Position numbers and translations under genes: made by a program. From CAZUZS01 sp964624795 (GTDB lineage: Bacteria > Calditrichota > Calditrichia > RBG-13-44-9), in assembly GCA_964624795.1 (NCBI GenBank), contig CAZUZS010000011.1, forward strand, positions 19,995 through 83,994: a stretch of DNA of 64,000 nucleotides, written 5' to 3'. Under the pieces are notes generated by a model. The model ran no database searches. It worked only from the letters and a program-made list of their open reading frames with translations, and had not been told where the DNA came from. The stretch's first letter is position 1; every line of letters begins with the position of its first letter. Of the stretch, positions 42,824 to 51,982 are shown in pieces.

Positions 42824-44328
42824 AAAAACACATCTTTCTTTCAGCGATAATGGTGTTGAGCGCAGTCTTGCTCATTACCTCATGCCAAAAATCAGCAGGT
42901 GACAAGATGGTCTTACTACCCGTAAAGGAAGATCCCACTATTTCTATCCGGCTTCTTTTTAAGGTCGGATCCCAGGACGACCCGGCAGGGAAGGAAGGCC
43001 TGGCCGCTCTCACAGCTTCCATGATTACTGAAGCAGCAAGCCAGCAGAATTCCTATGCCCAGATCGTGGAAAAGCTTTACCCGCTGGCGGCAAACATCAA
43101 CAACCAGGTCGACAAAGAGATGACCGTAATTTACGGCCGGGTCTATAAAGACAAGTTAGATGATTATTACAGTCTCCTCAAAGAGGTAGTGCTGACCCCC
43201 GCTTTCAAGGATGAGGACTTCGAACGGCTCAAAAAATCGACTCTGAACTACCTGGAAAATTACCTGCGCTATGCGGACGATGAAGAATTGGGCAAAAAGG
43301 CATTACATGAATTCATATTCGAAGGAACATCCTACGGCCATATTGTCGAGGGACATGTTTCCAGCGTTCAATCCATTACCCTGGATGATGTGAAGGAGTT
43401 CTACAAAAAATATTACACCTGGGAAAACCTGGTTATCGGATTAGGCGGCAGTTACGACGATGCCTTTGTTACACAGATTGACAATGATTTGAAGGCCCTG
43501 CCCAGAGGCAAGCCGGTGCAGCCGGCGGCTCCCATGCCGAAACCGATAAACGGGACGCAGGTTTTGATCATCGAAAAACCGGGTGCCAATGCAACTGCCA
43601 TCAGTTTTGGGTATCCCATCGATATCCTGCGCGGGCAGGAAGGATTTTACGCGCTGGACCTCGCCAATTCCTGGTTCGGCGAGCACCGCAACTCCAGCTC
43701 ACATCTTTACCAGGTTATTCGCGAAGCGCGGGGACTAAACTACGGCGATTATTCATATATTGAATATTTTCCGAACGGCGGATCCCGGCAATTCCCACCG
43801 CCCAACGTTGCGCGTCGCCAGCAAATATTTGAGGTCTGGATTCGGCCGGTTCCCAATTATGCCAAGCTGTTCGCCTTCCGGGCTGCAGTACGGGAGCTTC
43901 ACCACCTGGTGGACAGCGGTCTAGACAAAGAGCAGTTCACATTAACCCGCGATTTCCTCAAGAATTACATTTTGAATTACGCGCCGACTACCATGTCCAA
44001 ACTCGGTTACAAAATGGATGATGGCTTCTATGGCATCAGGGGAGATTATCTGGACATCTTTCCAAAGAAGATGAGCGAGCTGACCCTGGATAAGGTCAAC
44101 GATGCAGTAAAGACCTACCTGCAGGATACTAACATGAAGGTTGTTTTTGTTACCGACGATGCCCAAAAGCTAAAAGATATGTTGGTCAACGATACGCCCA
44201 GCCCGATTGAATACAGCACACCAAAACCGGAGTCGGTCCTGGAAGAAGATAAGAAGATCGCCGCTTACCCGCTGGTGATCGAGGCCGGGAATGTAAAGAT
44301 TGTCCCGGTGGACCAGGTTTTTCAATAA
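42820..44328 (+). CDS. M16 peptidase partner subunit, lipoprotein, no HxxEH
   Basis: 502 residues. The N-terminus is a lipoprotein signal (lipobox LITSC, Cys at about 23). It has two M16 half-domains, but where the zinc motif should be the sequence is KEGLAALTASMITEA, without HxxEH. The C-terminal half keeps the substrate-binding R/Y element (LYQVIREARGLNYGDYSYIEYF). Thus the two genes split the active-site roles, as in the alpha/beta mitochondrial processing peptidases and the Sphingomonas SPH2682/2681 pair. The lipid anchor would hold the heterodimer at the membrane. ATGA overlap with the upstream gene. A terminator follows at 44349. Confidence 0.9.
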   Translation: MKKHIFLSAIMVLSAVLLITSCQKSAGDKMVLLPVKEDPTISIRLLFKVGSQDDPAGKEGLAALTASMITEAASQQNSYAQIVEKLYPLAANINNQVDKEMTVIYGRVYKDKLDDYYSLLKEVVLTPAFKDEDFERLKKSTLNYLENYLRYADDEELGKKALHEFIFEGTSYGHIVEGHVSSVQSITLDDVKEFYKKYYTWENLVIGLGGSYDDAFVTQIDNDLKALPRGKPVQPAAPMPKPINGTQVLIIEKPGANATAISFGYPIDILRGQEGFYALDLANSWFGEHRNSSSHLYQVIREARGLNYGDYSYIEYFPNGGSRQFPPPNVARRQQIFEVWIRPVPNYAKLFAFRAAVRELHHLVDSGLDKEQFTLTRDFLKNYILNYAPTTMSKLGYKMDDGFYGIRGDYLDIFPKKMSELTLDKVNDAVKTYLQDTNMKVVFVTDDAQKLKDMLVNDTPSPIEYSTPKPESVLEEDKKIAAYPLVIEAGNVKIVPVDQVFQ

Positions 44329-44348
44329 AAGAATGCTTAGCAGAAAAA

Positions 44349-44384
44349 AGCCCCCGTTTCCGAATGAAGCAGGGGCTCTTTTAT
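44349..44384 (+). terminator. rho-independent terminator between convergent M16 and tatD genes
   Basis: AGCCCC (44349-44354) pairs with GGGGCT (44372-44377), followed by CTTTTATTT on the right and, on the left strand, by TTTTTTC. It can serve both the M16 pair and tatD. Confidence 0.75.
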
Positions 44385-44411
44385 TTCAGAAGGCGAACTG
44401 CAAGCAGTTGG

Positions 44412-45340
44412 TTACCCTGTTTTCCACCTGAAAAGCGCATTTGCATTTTCTGTGGTTCTGAGAAAGATCTCATTCACATCAACATTATGAATTTCAGCCA
44501 GCTTGCGTGCCGTGAATTCAACAAAGGAAGGTTCATTGCGCTTTCCGCGATTCGGAACCGGCGCCAAAAATGGAGAATCGGTTTCCAGAAGCAGGCGATC
44601 GAGCGGAACAATCTCGACTGTTTCCATCTCCTTAAAATTTTTGAATGTAATCACGCCGGTGAATGAAATATACATTCCCTGCTGCAGATAAAATTGCGCA
44701 TCCTCAACCGTACCCGCAAAAGAGTGCATCACGCCGCGCAGGCTCTCTACTTCCAGCTCCCGAAACAGTTGCTGCATTTCCTGCTGGGCATCGCGGTTGT
44801 GGATCACCACCGGCAGCCCCAATCGTTCTGCAATCCCCAGCATCGATTTGAAAACCGGGATCTGGTCCTCCAGAGGCACTTCTTTCCAGTACAGATCAAG
44901 CCCGATTTCGCCGATTGCCACAACCTTTTTTTCTGCTGCTGCAAGTTCTTCTATGGCCGCAATATCTTCCGGCGCGGATTTGCGCACATCCGTAGGATGA
45001 ATTCCAACCGCGGCGAATACGTCTTCATATCGCTTTGCGATTTCAACTGTCTGCCGACTCGATTCCAAATCAGTGCCCAGCGTCAGTATTCGGTCTATCC
45101 CNNNNNNNNNNNNNNNNNNNNNNNNNNNNNNNNNNNNNNNNNNNNNNNNNNNNNNNNNNNNNNNNNNNNNNNNNNNNNNNNNNNNNNNNNNNNNNNNNNN
45201 NCTGTCTGCCGACTCGATTCCAAATCAGTGCCCAGCGTCAGTATTCGGTCTATCCCGGCGTGGCGGGCACGCTCCATCACCTGCGGCAAATCCGCCTCGT
45301 ACTGGTCGAAATGGAGGTGAGTATGTGTATCAGTAAACAT
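44412..45340 (-). CDS. tatD: TatD-family metal-dependent deoxyribonuclease (split by assembly artefact)
   Basis: Both ends of the gene are present around a 100-N gap. Removing the Ns and one of the two identical 55-bp flanks leaves 774 bp, an exact 258-codon frame (257 residues), the usual TatD length. Metal ligands are visible: DTHTHLHF (HxH), GEIGLDLYW (Glu), VVIHNRDA (His), GVMHSFAG (His) and ETDSPFLAP (Asp). TatD proteins are cytosolic 3'-5' nucleases or D-amino-acyl/DNA repair hydrolases. Start ATG at 45340. So the gene is intact in the organism; the break is not biological. Convergent with the M16 pair. Confidence 0.92.
45047..45101. repeat. 55-bp contig-end duplicate, left copy
   Basis: These 55 bases are identical to 45202-45256 on the other side of the N run. 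They are the same piece of tatD sequenced twice at two contig ends. Confidence 0.95.
45102..45201. other. assembly gap (100 N), really an unmerged overlap
   Basis: The flanks are identical for 55 bases, so the true distance is minus 55. This is a typical k-mer-length overlap (k = 55) left unmerged during scaffolding. No sequence is missing. Confidence 0.92.
45202..45256. repeat. 55-bp contig-end duplicate, right copy
   Basis: Identical to 45047-45101; see the gap entry between them. Confidence 0.95.
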
Positions 45341-45452
45341 GAAGATTTTCCCGGATTGCGAGCACATCCCTCACTCATTGCAAGTCTACCCGCACAAGAA
45401 ATTCGATTGCGGCATTCCAGCCGGTTCACTTCTGCCAGCCATCTATCCTTAA

Positions 45453-47054
45453 TTAGTGAAAGAAAATAAGCGTTGTTACGATAAAAACCGGAACCAGAAT
45501 CAGCACGGAATAGAGCATGTAGCCAAAAAAGCTGGGCATGGGAATTTTGTTTTCTTCGCAAATTGATTTCACCATGAAGTTGGGTGCGTTCCCAATATAG
45601 GTCATGGCGCCAAAGAAAACGGCCCCGGTACTGATCGCCTTGAGGAAGATTTCCTGGTGCGCGATAAGCATGTGCACCGCCTCGCGGGCATCGACGCCGA
45701 CAAAGAATTGCCCCAATGCCGAATTCAAAAAAGTGAGGTAGGTGGGGGCGTTATCCAGGAAGCTGGACAGGGCGCCGGTAATCCAGAAGTAGTGCGCCGG
45801 GTCCCGCACCGCATTAATCACGAAAGCCAGGTGACCCTGGGTGCCAGCCCTCAGCATTTCCAGGGCCGGTATCATCGTCATGAAAATTCCGGCAAACAAG
45901 ATGGCGACTTCCTGTATCGGGAACCAGGAAAACTCGTTCTTTTCACGAACCGACCAACTTGTGAACTTGAGCGAAAGCAATCCCATTACAATCAGGATGA
46001 GGTCGCGGCAAATGCCCTCCACGGCCATGTGCACGCCAAAAACATTCACTGTTCCCAATTTGACAAATCCGCTGAAAAGCACACCGCCAATCACGCCCAG
46101 AAGAAAAATAATATTGACCAGGCCGGTTATCTTCATCCGGACTTTGCTCTCCTCGATGAGATGATTTTTGATGTTCTCCATCTCAAAATCTTCTTCAAAA
46201 ACGATTTCATGGAGATCGGACGGCACGCGGAAGTGGTGAGCTTTCAATTTCAGAGATTTGTGCCAGCCTTCTTTGTGAAACATGAAGTAGTCGAACAGGA
46301 AGAACAATACGAGCAGAATGCCAGCCACGGTTAAAAATTCGGTGAATATATTAAATGTCCAAAAAAACGGAACGCCGTTCAGAAAACCCAGGAACAGCGG
46401 CGGATCTCCCAGCGGGGTGAGCGAACCGCCAACGTTGGCAACGAGAAAAATAAAAAACACCATGAGGTGCACTTTGGATTTGCGGAATTTGTTCATCCGG
46501 ATCAGCGGACGAACCAGCACCATTGCCGCGCCGGTGGTGCCAATCCAGGAAGCAAAGAAAGTCCCGATGATCATCATCACCAGGTTAGCTAACGGGGTAC
46601 CCACCGGTGCACCTTCCACCAGAATGCCGCCGGCAACGGTGAACAGGGCCCACAGCAGTATGATAAACGGAATATACTCTTCGAGATATATTTCCAGCAT
46701 GGAGTGAATCGCCTGGCTCTGATAAGCAAGGAGAAAGGGAACGCCCAGAATCAGGCCCCAAAAAAGCGAAACCTTCCCGAAGTTGTGATGCCAGAAATGA
46801 GGTGCAACGAGCGGAAAAATAGCAATGCTCAACAAGATTCCAACGAATGGAATTACACTCCACAGGGGAAGCTTTCCACCCAGTTCGTCGCTTTCTTCAG
46901 CTTCATGGATCTGTGCGTTTTCTGTATTTGCGTGAGATATTGCCCTGGAAGAATCCGCATCGGAATGCTGCTGCGCCAGGACAGCATTTACCTGGAAGGC
47001 CATTATAATAGCAAATATGAGAAAGAGAATCAGCCGTTTATGCCCTGATTTCAT
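45453..47054 (-). CDS. NhaD-like sodium/proton antiporter
   Basis: 533 residues with a signal-like leader (MKSGHKRLILFLIFAIIMAF, ending near VLAQ), an acidic His-rich linker, and about twelve membrane helices of the ion transporter (ArsB/NhaD) superfamily. Signature stretches are GTTGAAMVLVRPLIR and NVGGSLTPLGDPPLFLGFLNG, and late SSFLDNAPTYLTF, the NhaD-type core. It should exchange Na+ (or Li+) for H+ and support pH and salt balance. Annotated relatives are also called citrate transporter-like or UIT-family. Start ATG at 47054 with a purine-rich GGAAAGC just upstream. Leftward tatD lies 112 bp away. Confidence 0.88.
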   Translation of the reverse strand: MKSGHKRLILFLIFAIIMAFQVNAVLAQQHSDADSSRAISHANTENAQIHEAEESDELGGKLPLWSVIPFVGILLSIAIFPLVAPHFWHHNFGKVSLFWGLILGVPFLLAYQSQAIHSMLEIYLEEYIPFIILLWALFTVAGGILVEGAPVGTPLANLVMMIIGTFFASWIGTTGAAMVLVRPLIRMNKFRKSKVHLMVFFIFLVANVGGSLTPLGDPPLFLGFLNGVPFFWTFNIFTEFLTVAGILLVLFFLFDYFMFHKEGWHKSLKLKAHHFRVPSDLHEIVFEEDFEMENIKNHLIEESKVRMKITGLVNIIFLLGVIGGVLFSGFVKLGTVNVFGVHMAVEGICRDLILIVMGLLSLKFTSWSVREKNEFSWFPIQEVAILFAGIFMTMIPALEMLRAGTQGHLAFVINAVRDPAHYFWITGALSSFLDNAPTYLTFLNSALGQFFVGVDAREAVHMLIAHQEIFLKAISTGAVFFGAMTYIGNAPNFMVKSICEENKIPMPSFFGYMLYSVLILVPVFIVTTLIFFH

Positions 47055-47332
47055 ACCGCTTTCCTTTCATTACACTGTATTTTCTTCATTGAAAAAATAA
47101 TAGCGGGCAAATTAAAAATGTTCGCCTGTTTTTCAAAGTTCAATTTTAATATCTGAAAAAACCATATCCACAGAAACCGACCGTTTTCCCGCACCGTCGC
47201 TGCAATTTTTGGGCATACCCATTCTGACAGGAACGATTTTCGGACAATTTTATTTTATCTTGAATACGGCATAGCTTCAAAAAATTGATTATCTTATGGG
47301 GAAAATTACAAAATCATATTGGAGGAGAGAAA

Positions 47333-49372
47333 ATGCTACAAAGAGCCGGTGTGTTAATTCTTGCTATATTGGTATCTTTCATCACTATTGCGCCCGCCAA
47401 GGCTCCCATAAAATTTGAGGACATGTTTGGCATGGGCAGGGTTGCCGATCCGCACATCTCGCCGGACGGAAAATGGGTAGCTTACACCGTGACCTATTAT
47501 GATCTGAAAAAGAATTCCGGCAACAGCGATATTTACCTGGTGTCCACTGACGGGAAAACGACCAGGCAGCTTACTTTCTCGGAAAAATCGGATTTTTCAC
47601 CACGCTGGTCGCCATCCGGCGATGAGCTGGCATTTATCTCAACCCGGGACGGCAGCGCCCAGATTTATGTGCTGAATCTGAAGGGAGGGGAAGCAGTAAA
47701 GGTGACCGATATTCCCACCAACGTGAACAGTTTTACATGGTCTCCTGACGGCAATTACTTTGCTGTGGCTACGGATGTTCTGCCCGAAGCACAATCCCCG
47801 CAGGGCAGCGTCGATCTGGAAAAAGAGATGAATGAAAAGAAAATCGGTGAGGGCCGGGAAATCCACCACTTGCTGTACCGGCACTGGGATGCCTGGCGGG
47901 ACGGGAAATACAGCCACGTAATTTTAGTGCAGCGGGATGGCAAATTCGTGAGAGACCTGACGCCAGGCGCTACGGACACACCGCCAATCGCGCTGGGCAG
48001 CGATCACGATTTTGTGTTCTCGCCCGATGGAAAAACATTGAGTTTTGTCAAAAATCCCGATCCGATTGTAGCCATCAGCACCAACAACGATGTCTGGACA
48101 ACCCCGGTCGACCGGGCCGAAGCCCAACAGGTGACTACCCGAAAGGGCAACGATAACGGCCCGCGATATTCACCGGATGGGAAATATCTCGCTTACATGT
48201 CCATGGCTACCCCGGGATTTGAAGCCGACCAGCAGAATCTGATGCTTGTGAATCTTCAGGACGGCTCGAAAACGAATCTAACCGAGTCGCTGGACCGGTC
48301 CGTTTCCGATTTTGTCTGGTCTCCGGACAGCCGCAAAATCTATTTTTTCGTTCCCAATCATGGCAGCCACACCATTTATGCAGTGGATATTAAAACAGCA
48401 AAACGAACCATACTTTTGGCCGGAAATTTTATCAATGCTATCGATATCAGCCCGGATGGGAAATACCTGGTGGTCAGCCGGCAGGCAGTCAATTACCCCA
48501 CCGAGCTCTACAAACTGGACATCCGGAAAAAGGAGCTGACTCAACTCACCTTTACGAACCAGGAACGCCTGGCCGGACTGGAAATGAATCCGCTGGAAAG
48601 CTACTGGTTTACCGGTGCTAACAATGATTCCATCCAGCTTTTCATGGTCAAACCGCCGCAGTTCGACCCCAACAAGAAATATCCCATGCTCTGCCTTATT
48701 CATGGTGGGCCGCAAGGCGAATGGAGTGATGATTTCCACTATCGCTGGAATGCGGAGATGTTTGCCTCTCCCGGGTATGTCGTCATCATGATCAATTTTC
48801 ATGGCAGCCGTGGATACGGACAGGCCTTCTGCAACGCCGTGAGCAAGGATTGGGGCGGCGCCCCTTATGAAGATATCATGACCGGCACCAGGTGGGCGGC
48901 GGAAAAATTCCCCTTTGTGGACAAGAACCGCATCGGGGCAGCCGGCGCTTCTTATGGCGGTTTTATGATCAACTGGATTGAGGGGCATAATGATGAGGGA
49001 CTTTTCAAGACCCTTGTTTGCCACGACGGCGTTTACGAGCAGGTCAGCATGTTCGGCTCTACAGAGGAGCTGTGGTTCCCCACCTGGGAGTTCAACGGCT
49101 ATCCCTGGCAAAAAGGCAGCCTCTACGAAAAGTGGAATCCAGCTAACTTTGTGGATCATTTTAAGACGCCGATGCTGATTGTTCATGGGGAGTGGGACTT
49201 CCGGATTCCTTACACTCAGGCGATGCAGCTATTCACTGCACTGCAATTGAAAGGCGTGGATTCCAAGCTGCTTCTTTACCCGAACGAAACACACTTTGTG
49301 GTGAAGCCCAAGGACGCCAATCAGTGGTGGAACAATGTTTACGGCTGGCTGGGGAAATATCTGCAGCCATAA
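47333..49372 (+). CDS. S9-family prolyl oligopeptidase/DPP-like peptidase, secreted
   Basis: 679 residues: signal peptide (MLQRAGVLILAILVSFITIA, cleaved near AKA), a seven-blade beta propeller with PD40-type motifs (SPDGKWVAY, SPSGDELAF, SPDGNYFAV, SPDGKTLSF, SPDGKYLAY, SPDSRKIYF), and a C-terminal alpha/beta hydrolase. The catalytic triad is visible: Ser in GASYGGFM, Asp in HGEWDFRIP, His in NETHFV. It most resembles dipeptidyl-peptidase 5/acylaminoacyl peptidases, which trim peptides in the periplasm. Start ATG at 47333 chosen for the GGAGGAG five bases before it; a longer frame to 47285 is not supported. Confidence 0.95.
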   Translation: MLQRAGVLILAILVSFITIAPAKAPIKFEDMFGMGRVADPHISPDGKWVAYTVTYYDLKKNSGNSDIYLVSTDGKTTRQLTFSEKSDFSPRWSPSGDELAFISTRDGSAQIYVLNLKGGEAVKVTDIPTNVNSFTWSPDGNYFAVATDVLPEAQSPQGSVDLEKEMNEKKIGEGREIHHLLYRHWDAWRDGKYSHVILVQRDGKFVRDLTPGATDTPPIALGSDHDFVFSPDGKTLSFVKNPDPIVAISTNNDVWTTPVDRAEAQQVTTRKGNDNGPRYSPDGKYLAYMSMATPGFEADQQNLMLVNLQDGSKTNLTESLDRSVSDFVWSPDSRKIYFFVPNHGSHTIYAVDIKTAKRTILLAGNFINAIDISPDGKYLVVSRQAVNYPTELYKLDIRKKELTQLTFTNQERLAGLEMNPLESYWFTGANNDSIQLFMVKPPQFDPNKKYPMLCLIHGGPQGEWSDDFHYRWNAEMFASPGYVVIMINFHGSRGYGQAFCNAVSKDWGGAPYEDIMTGTRWAAEKFPFVDKNRIGAAGASYGGFMINWIEGHNDEGLFKTLVCHDGVYEQVSMFGSTEELWFPTWEFNGYPWQKGSLYEKWNPANFVDHFKTPMLIVHGEWDFRIPYTQAMQLFTALQLKGVDSKLLLYPNETHFVVKPKDANQWWNNVYGWLGKYLQP

Positions 49373-49412
49373 CCGAAAAATCGAGCGAACATGGTTTTGA
49401 TTCATGCCGAAA

Positions 49413-49441
49413 GCCGCCGTCCGGTTCGCGAAGCCGGCGGC
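49413..49441. other. GC-rich hairpin after the S9 peptidase gene
   Basis: GCCGCCG (49413-49419) pairs with CGGCGGC (49435-49441), with an inner CCGG...CCGG pairing. No U run follows. It lies 40 bp past the stop and may stabilise the 3' end. Confidence 0.4.
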
Positions 49442-49619
49442 GGTTGTCGATCTACCTTCCGGGATAAAGGTATTCCCCTCATTTTTCTGCAGTTGGAATG
49501 AACCGGCGGCATGGGTTCTTTTTTAAAATACATCGTCATCCGAAGGTACAGACAACTTTGCAGAACAAAAAGTGACTTGGGAGTGTAAGCAGTGTGTGAA
49601 AAGGTAAGAAGGAGGGACA

Positions 49620-50465
49620 ATGAAGGTTGGAAATTATGATGTGCATTTAATAGATGCCGGGCGCTTTCGCCTGGATGGCGGAGCCATGTTTGGAGTGGTC
49701 CCGCGGGTTTTGTGGCAGAAGGTGAATCCACCCGACGAGAAGAACCGCATCAGCATGTCATTGAACACACTTATGCTTGTGCGGGACGGAAAAGTAATTC
49801 TGATTGATACCGGCGTTGGAACCAAGTTCAACGACAAATTTGGTGAAATATATGCCGTGGATTACTCGGAGCACTCGCTGCTGAAATCGCTTGCGGCACG
49901 AAATATTCAGCCGGAAGATATTACCGACGTGATTTTGACCCACCTGCACTTCGATCATGTAGGTGGGGCAATCTGTTACGACCAAAACAGCAACTTAACG
50001 ACGCAATTTCCAAATGCCACATATTACGTGCAAAAGAGACAACTGGAATGGGCACAGAAGGGATTTGAGAAAGACCGCGCCAGTTACCTTCCGGAGAACA
50101 TCGATCCACTGATGAAGTCCGGTCAGTTGAAAATCCTGGATGGGGAGCAGACACTTTTTGACGGGGTTGAAATTATCCTCTCCGAAGGGCATACGGTCGC
50201 TCAGCAAATGGTGCTTATCTCCGGCGGGAACGATAAATTACTCTACGCCGCGGACCTGATGCCGACATCTGCCCATATTCCGCTCCCGTGGGTAATGGCC
50301 TACGATCTGGCGCCGGTAAAAACAATCGAAGAAAAACGAAAGATATTGAAACAGGCCGTTGATGAGGACTGGCTGGTGTTCTTCGAGCATGATCCCCGCG
50401 TTTATTGCGGCAGGATAGAAACAACGGAAAAGGGTTACACGCTGAAACAGCCGGTAGCACTTTAA
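49620..50465 (+). CDS. MBL-fold metallohydrolase
   Basis: 281 residues of the metallo-beta-lactamase fold. The metal motif HLHFDH in THLHFDHVGG is intact, with a His in SEGHT, an Asp in YAADL and a final His in FEHDP. The insert SLNTLMLVRDGKVILIDTGVG is the usual opening. The overall form is close to the AHL-lactonase/YflN-like branch, whose members hydrolyse lactones or thioesters; the substrate cannot be stated. No signal peptide, so cytosolic. ATG preceded by AAGGAGGGACA. It is 247 bp from the S9 gene and convergent with the EamA gene. Confidence 0.92.
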   Translation: MKVGNYDVHLIDAGRFRLDGGAMFGVVPRVLWQKVNPPDEKNRISMSLNTLMLVRDGKVILIDTGVGTKFNDKFGEIYAVDYSEHSLLKSLAARNIQPEDITDVILTHLHFDHVGGAICYDQNSNLTTQFPNATYYVQKRQLEWAQKGFEKDRASYLPENIDPLMKSGQLKILDGEQTLFDGVEIILSEGHTVAQQMVLISGGNDKLLYAADLMPTSAHIPLPWVMAYDLAPVKTIEEKRKILKQAVDEDWLVFFEHDPRVYCGRIETTEKGYTLKQPVAL

Positions 50466-50540
50466 CCGACACTGTCAAATTTAAAGGTATCAACCGAGGA
50501 AAGTCCTTGTAGAATTAATAGGGAGATCGGGCAGGTGTAG

Positions 50541-51452
50541 CTATGCCGGTGGAATGGATGCAATCTTTTTCGAATCCTGGGCATAGGTCAGGTAAACCCC
50601 GGCTATGATGAAAAGCGCGCCGAGCAATTGCAGCACTTCCAGTAATTCGCCATAAACAAACCACGCTGCTAAAATCGTAACTACCGGGATCAGGTTCGCA
50701 AAAATTGCCACACGAAAAACGGGTAGCCGGCTTAAAGCATAGTTCAGAATCAAATAGGCTGCCACCGAAGCCCCAACTCCCAGATAAAGCACGTTAAGCA
50801 GGATAAATCCATTTATACGAAATGCCGGATTAAAATAGCTTTCGAAAAGCGCAAACGGCAAAAATACCACCGTGGCAACCATCGATTGATAGTAGGTGAT
50901 GGTGAGCGGGGAGTAGATGCGGGAAAGCCGGCGGCACAGCACATTATAAAAACCGGCGGATAGCGCCGCTCCAAGCGTCAGCAAATTCCCCAGCATTGGT
51001 TTGGGTGCAAGCTGGCTTTTGGGCTGAATCACAACGATGAAATAGACGCCAATCAATGACAGGATAATTCCGGTAATTGCGAGCATCGTCGTTCTTTCTT
51101 TCAATATCCAAAGGGCGAGCAGTATGGAAAAGATCGGGATGGTCGCAATAATCAAAGAAACCGCAGATGGCGTCGTGTAACGAACACCGAAAGTTTCAAA
51201 AACAAAATACCCTACCGGCTCCACCATGGTCAGCAGAAGAAACTGTTTCAAGTCCTTGCCGGCAATGTGAAATTTCCTTCGGTCCCGCCAAAGAATGGCC
51301 GTCAAAACCAGGAAGGCAATCAGGTAGCGCCCAAATACGACTTGAAACACGCCTAATCCCTGCAATGCATTTTTTGTTGCAATGAATGAAAAACCGAACA
51401 GCAGGGTCATCAGGCCGAGCAAAACAGGCATTCTTCTTTCACGAAGACTCAA
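50541..51452 (-). CDS. EamA/DMT-family transporter
   Basis: 303 residues with ten membrane helices and two EamA repeats (LLGLMTLLFGFSFIATKNAL and, later, LLTLGAALSAGFYNVLCRRL). Such permeases move amino acids, nucleotides or related metabolites, usually outward; the substrate here is unknown. I place the start at TTG 51452, because GGAGG lies seven bases upstream and TTGA overlaps the stop of the yhbY gene, the usual sign of coupling. An ATG at 51431 (MPVLLGLM) would give seven fewer residues and is also possible. The frame extends further upstream without a good start. Confidence 0.87.
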   Translation of the reverse strand: MSLRERRMPVLLGLMTLLFGFSFIATKNALQGLGVFQVVFGRYLIAFLVLTAILWRDRRKFHIAGKDLKQFLLLTMVEPVGYFVFETFGVRYTTPSAVSLIIATIPIFSILLALWILKERTTMLAITGIILSLIGVYFIVVIQPKSQLAPKPMLGNLLTLGAALSAGFYNVLCRRLSRIYSPLTITYYQSMVATVVFLPFALFESYFNPAFRINGFILLNVLYLGVGASVAAYLILNYALSRLPVFRVAIFANLIPVVTILAAWFVYGELLEVLQLLGALFIIAGVYLTYAQDSKKIASIPPA

Positions 51453-51730
51453 GCATTCGCCTCCGGAAACGGTCTGTAGAGAAGTATTGTATTCCCGATA
51501 ATCTGGACCACTTCTGCCCCACAATCCTGAGCCAGTTTTTCCGCTGCAGCACGCTTGTCAATTGGGCTGTTGTCCAGCAATTTGATTTTAACCAGCTCCT
51601 TGGTGTGGAAAGAATTTTTAATTGTCTGAAGGGTGCCGCCGGAGATTCCTTCCTTCCCGATCCAGACTTCCGGCTTGAGCAGACTTCCCTGTGCACGCAA
51701 TGTTCGTTTCTCACTGCCAGTCAAATTCAT
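51449..51730 (-). CDS. yhbY: YhbY-family RNA-binding (CRM domain) protein
   Basis: 93 residues, the size of YhbY (E. coli 97). The CRM-domain pattern is clear: LTGSEKRTLRAQGSLLKPEVWIG, then GGTLQTIKNSFHTKELVKIKLL, and a final GNTILLYRP. It binds pre-50S ribosomal particles and aids large-subunit assembly. The ATG follows AAGGGGATTAA. The stop overlaps the EamA transporter start by four bases (TTGA). Confidence 0.95.
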   Translation of the reverse strand: MNLTGSEKRTLRAQGSLLKPEVWIGKEGISGGTLQTIKNSFHTKELVKIKLLDNSPIDKRAAAEKLAQDCGAEVVQIIGNTILLYRPFPEANA

Positions 51731-51982
51731 TTAATCCCCTTACGGTTAAGTCTTGCTTTCCAAGATAAAACACGACGCTCGTTATTAATTTTATCGCGGG
51801 CGAATATATGGACAATTAAAATTGGATGCAATCGCTTTTGCCAATTACATTTATGGCCGGGATGCTTGTCAGAACCCAATGCATCGATGTAAAAAGGCAG
51901 TCAATATTGCGCTTGATTTGAGACCGCTCCGCTGCTTATTTTGGGGGTACCGAAACAGTTAAATCGACACTTGAAGAGAAAG

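Noticed and set aside
45047..45256. A true 55-bp tandem duplication in tatD
   Set aside because: The identical flanks lie exactly at an N run, and removal of one copy restores the frame, so an assembly artefact is the simpler reading.
48278..49186. 302-residue minus-strand frame opposite the S9 peptidase
   Set aside because: Shadow of the peptidase coding strand; no signal or family.
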